A stretch of 6,766 nt of DNA from CAZSTA01 sp964609495 [NCBI: uncultured bacterium] (GTDB taxonomy: Bacteria > CAZSTA01). The position numbers and the translations under genes are program-made. The notes under the pieces are model-generated. The model saw nothing but the letters and a program-made list of their open reading frames with translations, was not told where the DNA came from and did no database searches. The stretch lies in assembly GCA_964609495.1 (NCBI GenBank), contig CAZSTA010000099.1:1-6766 (forward strand), written 5' to 3'. Shown piece after piece: positions 1 to 5,475 of the stretch. Each line of letters starts with the position of its first letter. The stretch's first letter is position 1.

Positions 1-1
1 C

Positions 2-766
2 TCTCTTCACCAGTTGGGGATTATAAGGCATCGGCAGGGAAACTATGCGTCTGCGAAGAAGCTCTATGAGGAGAGCTTGCGGATAGCAAAGCAGTTAGAG
101 GATAAGAGCGGTATTGCTTACTCCCTTGGTCAGTTGGGGAATATCCAATATGATCAGGGGAACTACGAGGAGGCGGAGAAGCTCTATAAGGAGAGCTTGC
201 GGATAGCAAAGCAGTTATGGGATAAGAGCAGTATTGCTCTCTCCCTTCACAATTTGGGAAGGTTACATCGAGAGAAGGGAGGATATAAACAAGCTTTGGA
301 GAAATATTTACAAGCAGGAGCTATATTCCACGAATTGCATTCGCCTTATGAGAATTTAGTATTACGACGGATAAATGAGATTAGGAAGGAAGTAGGAGAC
401 GAGCAATTTAGCAGATGGGTAGAGGGGTTATTAGCAGACTTGGAGATCAGTTCGGAGGAGACAACAGAGACGGAAGAAGAGAGCGATGAGAAGTTTATGT
501 ATGATCTTACAAGGGCAATATTAAAGATTATAGTTCAGGGAGAAGAAGAGGATAAAGCACAGTTGGATAAACAGTTAGGGGAGTTTGAGAAGCAGATACC
601 ACCAGAGATAGGTGGTGGGTTAAGACGGTATATAGCGGTGTTGCGGGGGATGCTGAGAGGAGAGGATGTATCGGAGATAGCGGATGGCTTGGTGGAGCCG
701 TTTAAGGGAATATATGAGCAGGTGAGGAACTCTCTCTCCTCTGAGAAGAAAGGGGAGAGAAACTAA
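2..766 (+). CDS. TPR repeat protein, 5' end outside the window
   Basis: The frame is open to the left edge, and the residues before the TTG at 14 (SLHQ) continue the repeat pattern, so this is the 3' part of a longer gene and TTG14 is not a real start. Numbering from TTG14, residues 1-40 and 41-80 are two near-identical 40-residue TPR units (pattern LGxIxxxxGNYxxAxKLYxESLRIAKQLxDKSxIAxSL). A third, diverged unit occupies about 81-113. An acidic Glu/Thr linker (145-159) leads to a helical C-terminal domain (about 160-240) with an IPPEIGGGLRRY...LRGMLRGEDVSEIADGL stretch. TPR arrays are protein-binding scaffolds. Arrays this uniform are common in STAND NTPases and in CHAT- or TIR-linked signalling and defence proteins, but any effector domain would lie upstream and is not visible. 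No signal peptide or TM segment is seen in the visible part, which suggests a cytoplasmic protein. TPR assignment is strong; function is unknown. Confidence 0.88.
   Translation, partial: SLHQLGIIRHRQGNYASAKKLYEESLRIAKQLEDKSGIAYSLGQLGNIQYDQGNYEEAEKLYKESLRIAKQLWDKSSIALSLHNLGRLHREKGGYKQALEKYLQAGAIFHELHSPYENLVLRRINEIRKEVGDEQFSRWVEGLLADLEISSEETTETEEESDEKFMYDLTRAILKIIVQGEEEDKAQLDKQLGEFEKQIPPEIGGGLRRYIAVLRGMLRGEDVSEIADGLVEPFKGIYEQVRNSLSSEKKGERN
11..260 (+). repeat. Tandem 120-bp repeat encoding TPR units
   Basis: Two full units (about 11-130 and 131-250) and the start of a diverged third (from 251) repeat with an exact 120-bp period. CAGTTGGGGA at 11-20 recurs at 131-140 and appears as AATTTGGGAA at 251-260. 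Positions 71-97 and 191-217 are identical over 27 bases. The first ten bases of the window match the end of a previous unit, so the array continues to the left. The identity includes synonymous positions, which points to recent duplication or gene conversion. Confidence 0.9.
731..760 (+). repeat. Imperfect hairpin over the TPR gene's last codons
   Basis: Bases 731-739 (TCTCTCTCC) pair with 752-760 (GGGGAGAGA) with one T-G wobble, leaving a 12-base purine-rich loop. The stem encodes the final SLSSEKKGER residues. Its pyrimidine arm/purine arm layout resembles the perfect hairpin at 791-813. It may be a decayed second copy of that element that became the gene's 3' end. No T-tract follows, so it is not a typical terminator. 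Confidence 0.45.
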
Positions 767-789
767 GGAGATAAACTCTATCTCAATGT

Positions 790-827
790 CCCCTCTCCCC
801 TCGTGGGAGAGGGCTAGGGTGAGGGGG
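790..827 (+). repeat. GC-rich intergenic hairpin repeat (REP/MITE-like)
   Basis: A perfect 9-bp stem, CCCTCTCCC (791-799) with GGGAGAGGG (805-813), closes a five-base loop and is followed by CTAGGGTGAGGGGG. The tail offers an alternative fold: 790-795 CCCCTC with 821-826 GAGGGG, then a T-T mismatch, then 797-799 with 817-819. I recognise this sequence type as a dispersed extragenic repeat seen in many bacterial genomes; copy number in this genome cannot be judged. It fills the gap between the TPR gene and the nucleotidyltransferase gene. There is no T-tract. Confidence 0.72.
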
Positions 828-849
828 AAATAATACGGAACTATAGAAT

Positions 850-1317
850 ATGGACGAGAAAATAAAGGGCATAATCGACAATCTAAAAGAGAAATTACCT
901 TCCATCCTCGAGGAGCGACCAGTTATCCTAGCCTACCTCTACGGCTCGACCGCGGTGGGCAATCCCACTCCTCTGAGCGATGTGGATATCGCTCTGGTTA
1001 CGAAAGAGAAGATCTCTCCCCTCGAGAGGTTCGATCTGGAGATGTCCCTCGAGTGCGAGTTGATCGATAAGCTTGGCATCTCCAATCCTGACGTGAGGAT
1101 AGTAAACGATACTCCGATCATCTTCCGCGGGAGAGTTGTTACCGAAGGAATCCTACTCTACTCCAGAGATGAGGATAAACGGGTGGACTTCGAGGTCGCC
1201 ACCCGAATGAGATACTTCGACTTCAAACCCGTGTATGATCGGATGATGGATGAGTTTATGAAGAGATTAAAGGAAGAGGGGTTATTCTTTGGCAAACGTA
1301 GAGAAACTGAAAGATAG
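850..1317 (+). CDS. mntA: MNT-type nucleotidyltransferase, MntA-like antitoxin
   Basis: This is a 155-residue minimal nucleotidyltransferase. The family signature GS-x10-D-x-D is intact: G32-S33, then D44 and D46 within YGSTAVG...PLSDVDIAL. A third acidic residue, probably D81 in DVRIVN, completes the usual metal-binding triad. In characterised MntA/HepT systems the nucleotidyltransferase neutralises the HEPN RNase by adding AMP to the tyrosine of its RX4HXY motif. The downstream gene encodes a HEPN protein with that motif and overlaps this gene by 29 bp, which supports the assignment. ATG850 is the first possible start, because an in-frame TAG lies at 844-846. I see no clear Shine-Dalgarno sequence, so initiation may be weak or leaderless. 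All visible catalytic residues are present, so the enzyme could be active. The family call is sure; the antitoxin role rests on the partner and family knowledge. Confidence 0.88.
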   Translation: MDEKIKGIIDNLKEKLPSILEERPVILAYLYGSTAVGNPTPLSDVDIALVTKEKISPLERFDLEMSLECELIDKLGISNPDVRIVNDTPIIFRGRVVTEGILLYSRDEDKRVDFEVATRMRYFDFKPVYDRMMDEFMKRLKEEGLFFGKRRETER

Positions 1318-1657
1318 CTTTGATAATCTCAAGGAATACACAGATAAGTTAAGGATATTGGCTAGATATCCTCAGGATGAATTCTTGGGCGATTTCACTA
1401 AGGTAAATAGCGCTAAATATCTCTTGCAAATATCTATCGAATTCTGTATAAATATAAGCAATCAGATCATATCATCTGAAGGATTTCGCAAACCTAGAGA
1501 TTATTATGATGCGTTTAAGGTTCTAAATGAGAAGGGCATCTTTCCCAACGATTTTATGGATACTTTGGGGAATATGGTTAGATTTCGCAATCGTTTGGTT
1601 CATCTCTATAATAAAATAGATGATGAGATGATATTGAGATCGTTCAATTTCGCCTAG
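1289..1657 (+). CDS. hepT: HEPN-domain RNase toxin, HepT-like, frameshifted 3' end
   Basis: The 122-residue helical protein has the HEPN/DUF86 signature R100-x4-H105-x-Y107 (RNRLVHLY), the RNase active site; Y107 is the expected AMPylation target of MntA. TTG1289 is chosen because it follows a purine-rich AAGGAAGAGGGG site and gives a family-like N terminus; the 29-bp overlap with mntA suggests coupled translation. After KIDDEMI the product diverges (LRSFNFA) and stops at a double TAG, about 20 residues short of the usual 140 or so. Adding one base between 1634 and 1635 would give DDEMIYEIV, typical of the family, and continue for about 27 residues to 1717-1719, making about 143 residues. So the gene lost one base by mutation or sequencing error. 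The catalytic motif survives, but the last helix is missing, so folding, dimerisation or control by MntA may be altered. Substrate and toxicity are inferred from the family. Confidence 0.82.
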   Translation: MANVEKLKDSFDNLKEYTDKLRILARYPQDEFLGDFTKVNSAKYLLQISIEFCINISNQIISSEGFRKPRDYYDAFKVLNEKGIFPNDFMDTLGNMVRFRNRLVHLYNKIDDEMILRSFNFA

Positions 1658-1719
1658 TAGATTTCGATCTCTTCAAGTCTTATATATTCGATTTTCTGAA
1701 GAAGGAAGGCGATATTTGA
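1636..1719 (+). pseudogene. Out-of-frame C-terminal helix of hepT
   Basis: Reading GAG at 1636-1638 onward in the frame one base behind the main hepT frame gives EIVQFRLVDFDLFKSY followed by IFDFLKKEGDI and a TGA at 1717-1719. This amphipathic, F/L/K-rich sequence is what HepT proteins carry at their C terminus. Its stop overlaps the possible TTG start of the next gene (TTGA at 1716-1719), as in compact operons. That supports the view that this frame was the original end of hepT. Confidence 0.72.
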
Positions 1720-1739
1720 AGAGGAAGGAGCGATTATTA

Positions 1740-1988
1740 GTGAATGGAGAAGAAGAGAAAAAAGAGAGGCATATCGCTATCAAATGCTGGAATTGTAAAA
1801 AGAAGTTCACTGTATCCGTGAAACCAACTGATGAGGAGAATGCACCCCAAACATTGCTCCTTACTTGTCCTTTCTGCGGTAAGGAGAATGAGATAAAAGC
1901 CAAGGGTTTTATAACGGACTCTATAAGAATCTATCGAGTTATTGGGGAGTATGAGGGTATAGAACCAAGTCAGTTAGAGGAGGAATAG
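1740..1988 (+). CDS. Small zinc-ribbon protein, uncharacterised
   Basis: This is a roughly 82-residue hydrophilic protein with two CxxC knuckles, CWNC and CPFC, separated by 23 residues, followed by GKENEIKAKGF. This is a classic four-cysteine zinc ribbon, expected to bind one zinc ion and to make nucleic-acid or protein contacts. The C terminus is acidic. Two starts are possible. GTG1740 has AAGGAG at 1725-1730 with 9-base spacing. TTG1716 would add eight residues (MKRKERLL), has AGGAAGG six bases upstream, and overlaps the ancestral hepT stop as TTGA. I prefer GTG1740, with low certainty. The next gene, a three-TM protein, begins 6 bp after this stop, so the two are almost surely co-translated. 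I do not recognise a named family; the partner suggests a membrane-associated complex, but that is inference. Confidence 0.8.
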   Translation: MNGEEEKKERHIAIKCWNCKKKFTVSVKPTDEENAPQTLLLTCPFCGKENEIKAKGFITDSIRIYRVIGEYEGIEPSQLEEE

Positions 1989-1994
1989 AGTGAT

Positions 1995-2462
1995 ATGGAA
2001 GAAGGGAATGAGGAAGACGAGGTAATAGAGGGCATACCCCCTAAGGAGGAGGATGTCTTTTGGAAGAGAGCTATGCGGGAGATGGCGAAGAGGTCCATCG
2101 ATTCCATAGATAGCTCCGCTAAGAATCTAGTGGTAGCGATAACGGTATTAGTAGGTTTATACTTTAACGCTCTCCCCTTCGATGATCTCAAGGAGAAGTT
2201 CTTCACCTCCTCCTTCGATCTAGCAATAGCCTCTATTATTGTTCTTCCGATAGCTCTGTGGCTCATCTCCCTCCTCTGCGCTATCTTTGTGCTGTTCACT
2301 AAGAGCTATGAGGTAAATGTGGATGTCCTCGGAGAACCCAAGAGGGTCTTCTATGATATAGCCAAGCGGAAATACCGCTGGTTGAAGGCAGGACTGATCT
2401 TACTGATAATAAGCTTTCTGCTGATCATAATGAATATCTATATCTATCTTAGGGTAATCTGA
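1995..2462 (+). CDS. Three-TM membrane protein, uncharacterised
   Basis: The 155-residue protein has an acidic N-terminal tail (1-20), then a charged helix with WKRAMREMAKRSIDSIDSSA (about 23-42). TM1 is at about 44-60 and TM2 at about 76-101. A soluble loop with FTKSYEVNVD and PKRVFYDIAKRKYRW (102-129) precedes TM3 at about 129-152. Positive charges around the TM2-TM3 loop suggest that this loop and the C-terminal end of TM2 lie in the cytoplasm; the N-terminal helix position is less clear. A purine-rich GAGGAGGA lies about ten bases before ATG1995, inside the 3' end of the zinc-ribbon gene. The architecture (helix, TM hairpin, basic loop, TM) recalls small membrane effectors such as SLATT or Pycsar-TM proteins, but I cannot show homology to either. 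No enzymatic motif is seen. Sure as a gene and as membrane-bound; function unknown. Confidence 0.82.
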   Translation: MEEGNEEDEVIEGIPPKEEDVFWKRAMREMAKRSIDSIDSSAKNLVVAITVLVGLYFNALPFDDLKEKFFTSSFDLAIASIIVLPIALWLISLLCAIFVLFTKSYEVNVDVLGEPKRVFYDIAKRKYRWLKAGLILLIISFLLIIMNIYIYLRVI

Positions 2463-2539
2463 CGAAGACATACGAGTATGATGCGGCTAAGAAGCCCGAT
2501 AGAGCGTTCGCTAGAAAATATAAATTTAGGAGGAGGTGA
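2456..2539 (+). pseudogene. Coding-like remnant resembling the three-TM protein's loop
   Basis: The gap before the secreted-protein gene reads open in the frame of 2462 as NLTKTYEYDAAKKPDRAFAR then KYKFRRR, ending at a TGA (2537-2539) inside the next gene's ribosome binding site. This resembles the cytoplasmic loop of the preceding protein, FTKSYEVNVD...PKRVFYDIAKRKYRW, with TK(S/T)YE, P(K/D)R(V/A)F and (R/-)KY(R/K) in the same order. It has no start codon or TM segments of its own. It may be a residue of a deleted paralogue. The match is short and was made by eye. Confidence 0.4.
2529..2537 (+). promoter_or_regulatory. Strong ribosome binding site for the secreted protein
   Basis: AGGAGGAGGTGA-like sequence ends eight bases before ATG2546. 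It is the strongest Shine-Dalgarno match on the + strand of the window and fixes this start. It suggests high expression compared with the weakly initiated mntA upstream. Confidence 0.75.
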
Positions 2540-2545
2540 AAAGGA

Positions 2546-3118
2546 ATGAAAAGGCACAGTCTATTTATCAAGGTAGCTGTAACGGGATCTTTATTGTTGC
2601 TTCTACTCGTTAGTGTCAAGGCGGTTGCCTCAGAGGAGAAACGAGTTATAACTGGGGAGGCCGACGGATTGACCCTCAATTACAGCCAAGAACTTTATTG
2701 GGATGAAACGCAGTTCAATCGTAAATATGATGAATATTCCGCAGATGAGGCCAAGTATCTGGAAGATTTTGTGGAAAGCTTCACAACCAAATTTTTGAGC
2801 TCTGATCTTGAGGCTACCGACTGGGCTATCTCCTTCAGATCAGGATATGAGCTCAAAACTGGTAAAGCCACCTATTCTACCCTGTTTAAGTGCAAAATTC
2901 ACGGAGCAGCCAGTGGAACAGCAGAGGACCCCTATTATAGGACTGAATGGTTACTGATACCAATTTTAGGAAGAACTATCGATCTATATGCTTTCAAATA
3001 CATAACGGATAGAACGCTTGCCTATGAAGGAGAAATTGACCATATATCGACAACGATCACCTTTAGATTTCTAGAGCCTATAAATCATTGTCACTACCAT
3101 ATTTGGTATAAGCATTGA
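2546..3118 (+). CDS. Secreted or lumenal protein of unknown function
   Basis: This 190-residue protein has a clear Sec signal peptide: basic MKRHSLFIK, a hydrophobic core (about 10-23, including LLLLLL), and a probable cleavage after A-V-A-S or K-A-V-A near residues 27-29. No lipobox cysteine is present, so it is predicted to be soluble in the periplasm or outside the cell. The mature part is rich in aromatic and Thr residues and alternates like beta strands after about residue 90. Only two mature cysteines are present (C116, C182), a possible disulfide. The C terminus has a dense His/Cys/aromatic cluster (H181, C182, H183, H185, W187, H190), which could bind a metal or simply be a folded edge strand. 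A strong AGGAGGTGA site at 2529-2537 precedes ATG2546. A terminator follows about 95 bases after its stop. I do not recognise a family. Confidence 0.8.
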   Translation: MKRHSLFIKVAVTGSLLLLLLVSVKAVASEEKRVITGEADGLTLNYSQELYWDETQFNRKYDEYSADEAKYLEDFVESFTTKFLSSDLEATDWAISFRSGYELKTGKATYSTLFKCKIHGAASGTAEDPYYRTEWLLIPILGRTIDLYAFKYITDRTLAYEGEIDHISTTITFRFLEPINHCHYHIWYKH

Positions 3119-3174
3119 AGGTTAGAGCAACGTAAGGGTCTATATAAGGAGCAGGAAGTTGAGGTTTTCTGTCG

Positions 3175-3210
3175 AACGATCATTTAGGTATTTCAAGCTA
3201 CCAGATCGTT
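3175..3210 (+). other. Hairpin directly upstream of the terminator
   Basis: AACGATC at 3175-3181 pairs with GATCGTT at 3204-3210. An inner stem, GGTA 3187-3190 with TACC 3199-3202, is separated from it by an asymmetric internal loop. It ends only two bases before the terminator stem. It may shield the 3' end of the mRNA or be part of a short 3'-derived RNA. No binding partner or family can be named. Confidence 0.45.
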
Positions 3211-3212
3211 AC

Positions 3213-3248
3213 AGGCGTCGAGTCCTCTTGACCCGACGCCTATTTTTT
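3213..3248 (+). terminator. Rho-independent terminator of the + strand genes
   Basis: AGGCGTCG (3213-3220) pairs perfectly with CGACGCCT (3234-3241). An inner GTC/GAC pairing may extend the stem around a small loop. The stem is followed by six T residues (3243-3248). Polarity fits the secreted-protein gene ending at 3118. In the other direction the stem has no T-tract, so it is not an obvious terminator for the convergent MFS gene. Confidence 0.85.
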
Positions 3249-3273
3249 ATCGAGGGGTATAGAGATTATATTT

Positions 3274-4440
3274 CTAAATCTCCGATACTGCGTACTTCCG
3301 CTTCCCTCTCATAAGATAGGAGAATATCCCAAACATACCAGCTAGCAATATGGACATAGCTCCGATCCCTATCCTCATATTGAAATCCTCGGCTACTAAT
3401 CCCACTAGGTAGGGGAAGAGCATCCCTCCTATCCCTCCACTAGCGAAGCATATTCCGAACACCGTTCCTGAATAGCGAGGGAAGATTGAACCAACATAAG
3501 CCAGGATCGTGGGAAAAGCGCCGGAGAAGAATAATCCAACTAAAGCAAAGGATATAAGAGTAAATACATAGTTAGAGGTAAGAATAGAGGCTATTATGGA
3601 GAGGAAACCTCCGGCGGATATGATGAGCAGGAGTCGTCCCAAGGGCATAATCTCCGATAGATAACCACAGGAGAAGCGACCGATCGTCATCATCACCCAG
3701 AAGAGGGAAAGCGAGAAACCAGCCAGAACTGGATTAGCTCCTAATCCCTGGAGATAAGTGGACATCCAACCAGTTATCGCTATCTCCGCTCCTACATAGA
3801 AAGCCATACTGAAGTTGATGAGGATGAATATCCCCTGGCTGAGTAGGTTGCGCGCCGCTGGCAAATTGATCTTATCCTCCTGTCTGATGCTGGGGATCTT
3901 CTCTCTGGTGAAACCCAGAAAGATCAGGAAACCAAGCCCCGAGGCGATATAGTAGGTAATATGCCAATTGGCATATCTCGATATCATATATCCTGCTAGT
4001 AAAGGAACAAGGACCGCTCCTATACCGAAGGCGACCTGCGACATATTGAGGAAGAATCCCTTCCGATCGCTATTTATATCCGCGACTAGAGCGCTAGCCA
4101 AAATCTCTACCGACCCACCTCCCAATCCCATTATGAATACGAAGAGGAGAGCCAAACTGAAATTTGGAGAGAGACCGAAGGCTAGAAGGCCGGAGGAGAG
4201 GAGAAGTAAGCCTCCTCCAAATATGATTCTCTTGCCGAAGATATCAGCTCCGATTCCTCCTAGTATCACCGAGACGATGAAACCAGTGAACTCGAGGGTG
4301 AAGATAAGCCCTCGCCTAGCCAGACCGAGGTTGAAGGTCTCAGCTATAGCTGAGAGGGAGGGTCCTAAGGAGAAGAGGGAGAACGCGTATAACCCCAAGG
4401 ATGCGAAGAGAATAAAGGTTAGTGTCTTTTTATTTGTCAC
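3274..4440 (-). CDS. MFS transporter, sugar-type
   Basis: This 388-residue protein has about twelve hydrophobic segments in two halves around a charged central loop (FTREKIPSIRQEDK, about residues 178-192), the normal size for the major facilitator superfamily. The conserved loop 2-3 motif A is visible as GGIGADIFGKR near residues 61-71. Gly-rich GLGGGSVE and FASGGIGGM stretches fall in the positions usual for MFS helices. The general look is that of the FucP/GlcP-like or FHS/SP-related sugar porters, and the two genes upstream in the operon are carbohydrate enzymes, so proton-coupled sugar or glycoside uptake is likely; substrate is not readable. The start is GTG at 4440-4438, with AAGGAGA about seven bases upstream, overlapping the stop region of the dehydrogenase gene (11-bp gap). 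It is the last gene of the operon. Confidence 0.9.
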   Translation of the reverse strand: MTNKKTLTFILFASLGLYAFSLFSLGPSLSAIAETFNLGLARRGLIFTLEFTGFIVSVILGGIGADIFGKRIIFGGGLLLLSSGLLAFGLSPNFSLALLFVFIMGLGGGSVEILASALVADINSDRKGFFLNMSQVAFGIGAVLVPLLAGYMISRYANWHITYYIASGLGFLIFLGFTREKIPSIRQEDKINLPAARNLLSQGIFILINFSMAFYVGAEIAITGWMSTYLQGLGANPVLAGFSLSLFWVMMTIGRFSCGYLSEIMPLGRLLLIISAGGFLSIIASILTSNYVFTLISFALVGLFFSGAFPTILAYVGSIFPRYSGTVFGICFASGGIGGMLFPYLVGLVAEDFNMRIGIGAMSILLAGMFGIFSYLMRGKRKYAVSEI

Positions 4441-4451
4441 AAGTCATCTCC

Positions 4452-5474
4452 TTAAAATTTATTTTGAATTTTAACTGGCTGACCAGTGCGCACCGATTCT
4501 AATCCAGCAGTGAGAGCCGCGATCGTCTTAGCTCCCTCCTCCACATTCACTAGAGGAGTCTCATCCTTCTCGATACAATCTATGAAATGGGCTATCTCCT
4601 TTCGGAAGGGATGTCCTCTCGTCTCTACAAGTGGCACGATAGTAAAACCGCTTTGGCCCTCAATTCCTTCATTTATATAGACTTTGCATTCCATCTCCTC
4701 AATATTGCTCATCACTGTTCCCTCTGAGCCATACACATTAAGATTAACGATATGCTCTGGAACTCTTCTAATCCCTGCGGTAACCCAGATCTTACCTAGA
4801 CAACCGCTCTCGAACTTATATAGACAGAGGTAGTTATCAGTTAGAGGGAACTCAGGGATCGACTTTTTATTGGCATAAGCGAAGACTTCCTCAACCTCCC
4901 CTACGACCCAACGAGCGAGATCGAGGGGATGAACTGCTCCTCCTAACAAGATATCCTGGGGATTTTGGGGATCGATTCTCCAAGGAGTATTTTTATAGAC
5001 GCTCCTCATATCGTGGATATAATCCCCTTCTACGCAGAAGAGATCTCCTAATTTTCCTTCTTGGCATAATTTCTTAACGAAGCGGAACTGGGGAACGTAG
5101 CGGTTGACATTGCCTACTTGGAATTTCAATCCTGTCTCTCGAACTTTTTCGACTAATTTGATAGCATCCTCTAAAGTAATGCACATCGGCTTTTCACAGA
5201 GGATATGTTTTCCCCTATTCAAGGCGGATAGGCAATGTTCAGCATGAAGGTGATCAGGAGTGCAGATAGATACCACTTGGATATCATCTCTAGCTAGGAG
5301 CTTCTTATAATTCCTAGTGATAAAGGGGATGTCGAATTGTTCTCCGACTATTTTCAAGGCTTTCTCACTAACATCACAGATGCCTTTGACCTCGACCCCC
5401 TCTATATGATTATAAGCATCTATATGCGCTCTCCCAACGCCTAATCCTATTACTCCCGCCCCTATATTATCCAT
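4452..5474 (-). CDS. Gfo/Idh/MocA-family NAD-dependent sugar oxidoreductase
   Basis: The 340-residue protein has the two-domain layout of the family. The Rossmann fold begins with VIGLGVG (G10-x-G12-x-G14), and D34 at the end of the second strand favours NAD over NADP. The family EKP motif (E93-K94-P95 in LCEKPM) contains the catalytic or cofactor-orienting lysine. The second domain holds GGAVHPLDLARW, where H181 and D184 are the usual active-site pair. Length is normal. Members oxidise or epimerise sugars, inositols and related polyols, including 3-keto-glycoside pathways; the exact substrate cannot be told. ATG5474 lies 1 bp after the glycosidase stop, with GAGGAG inside that gene's last codons, so the two are translationally coupled. 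The MFS gene follows 11 bp downstream. Cytoplasmic. Family assignment is very secure; substrate unknown. Confidence 0.95.
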   Translation of the reverse strand: MDNIGAGVIGLGVGRAHIDAYNHIEGVEVKGICDVSEKALKIVGEQFDIPFITRNYKKLLARDDIQVVSICTPDHLHAEHCLSALNRGKHILCEKPMCITLEDAIKLVEKVRETGLKFQVGNVNRYVPQFRFVKKLCQEGKLGDLFCVEGDYIHDMRSVYKNTPWRIDPQNPQDILLGGAVHPLDLARWVVGEVEEVFAYANKKSIPEFPLTDNYLCLYKFESGCLGKIWVTAGIRRVPEHIVNLNVYGSEGTVMSNIEEMECKVYINEGIEGQSGFTIVPLVETRGHPFRKEIAHFIDCIEKDETPLVNVEEGAKTIAALTAGLESVRTGQPVKIQNKF

Positions 5475-5475
5475 A

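Noticed and set aside
14-16. TTG14 as the start of the TPR gene
   Set aside because: The frame is open upstream and continues the repeat, with no ribosome binding site; the gene is cut by the window.
21-209. 62-codon minus-strand frame inside the TPR repeats
   Set aside because: Its repetitive product simply mirrors the 120-bp DNA repeat on the opposite strand.
2-260. CRISPR array
   Set aside because: The repeats are contiguous, 120 bp long and in frame with TPR coding, with no spacer/repeat structure.
1289-1719. Programmed -1 frameshifting in hepT
   Set aside because: No slippery heptamer of the X-XXY-YYZ type is present at ATGATATTGAG, and no pseudoknot-like structure is evident. A lost base fits better because it restores the expected Tyr-Glu-Ile-Val sequence.
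1970-2299. 109-codon open frame on the - strand over the three-TM gene
   Set aside because: A Ser-rich shadow of the + strand gene, with no ribosome binding site or motif.
1995-2462. Assignment of the membrane protein to SLATT or Pycsar-TM effectors
   Set aside because: Only general topology is similar; no family-specific motif could be confirmed by eye, so it is left as uncharacterised.
3968-4474. 168-codon open frame on the + strand, antisense to the MFS gene
   Set aside because: Its product is rich in Pro, Lys and Arg with no recognisable motif, while the opposite strand encodes a clear twelve-TM transporter with a ribosome binding site. It is a shadow frame.
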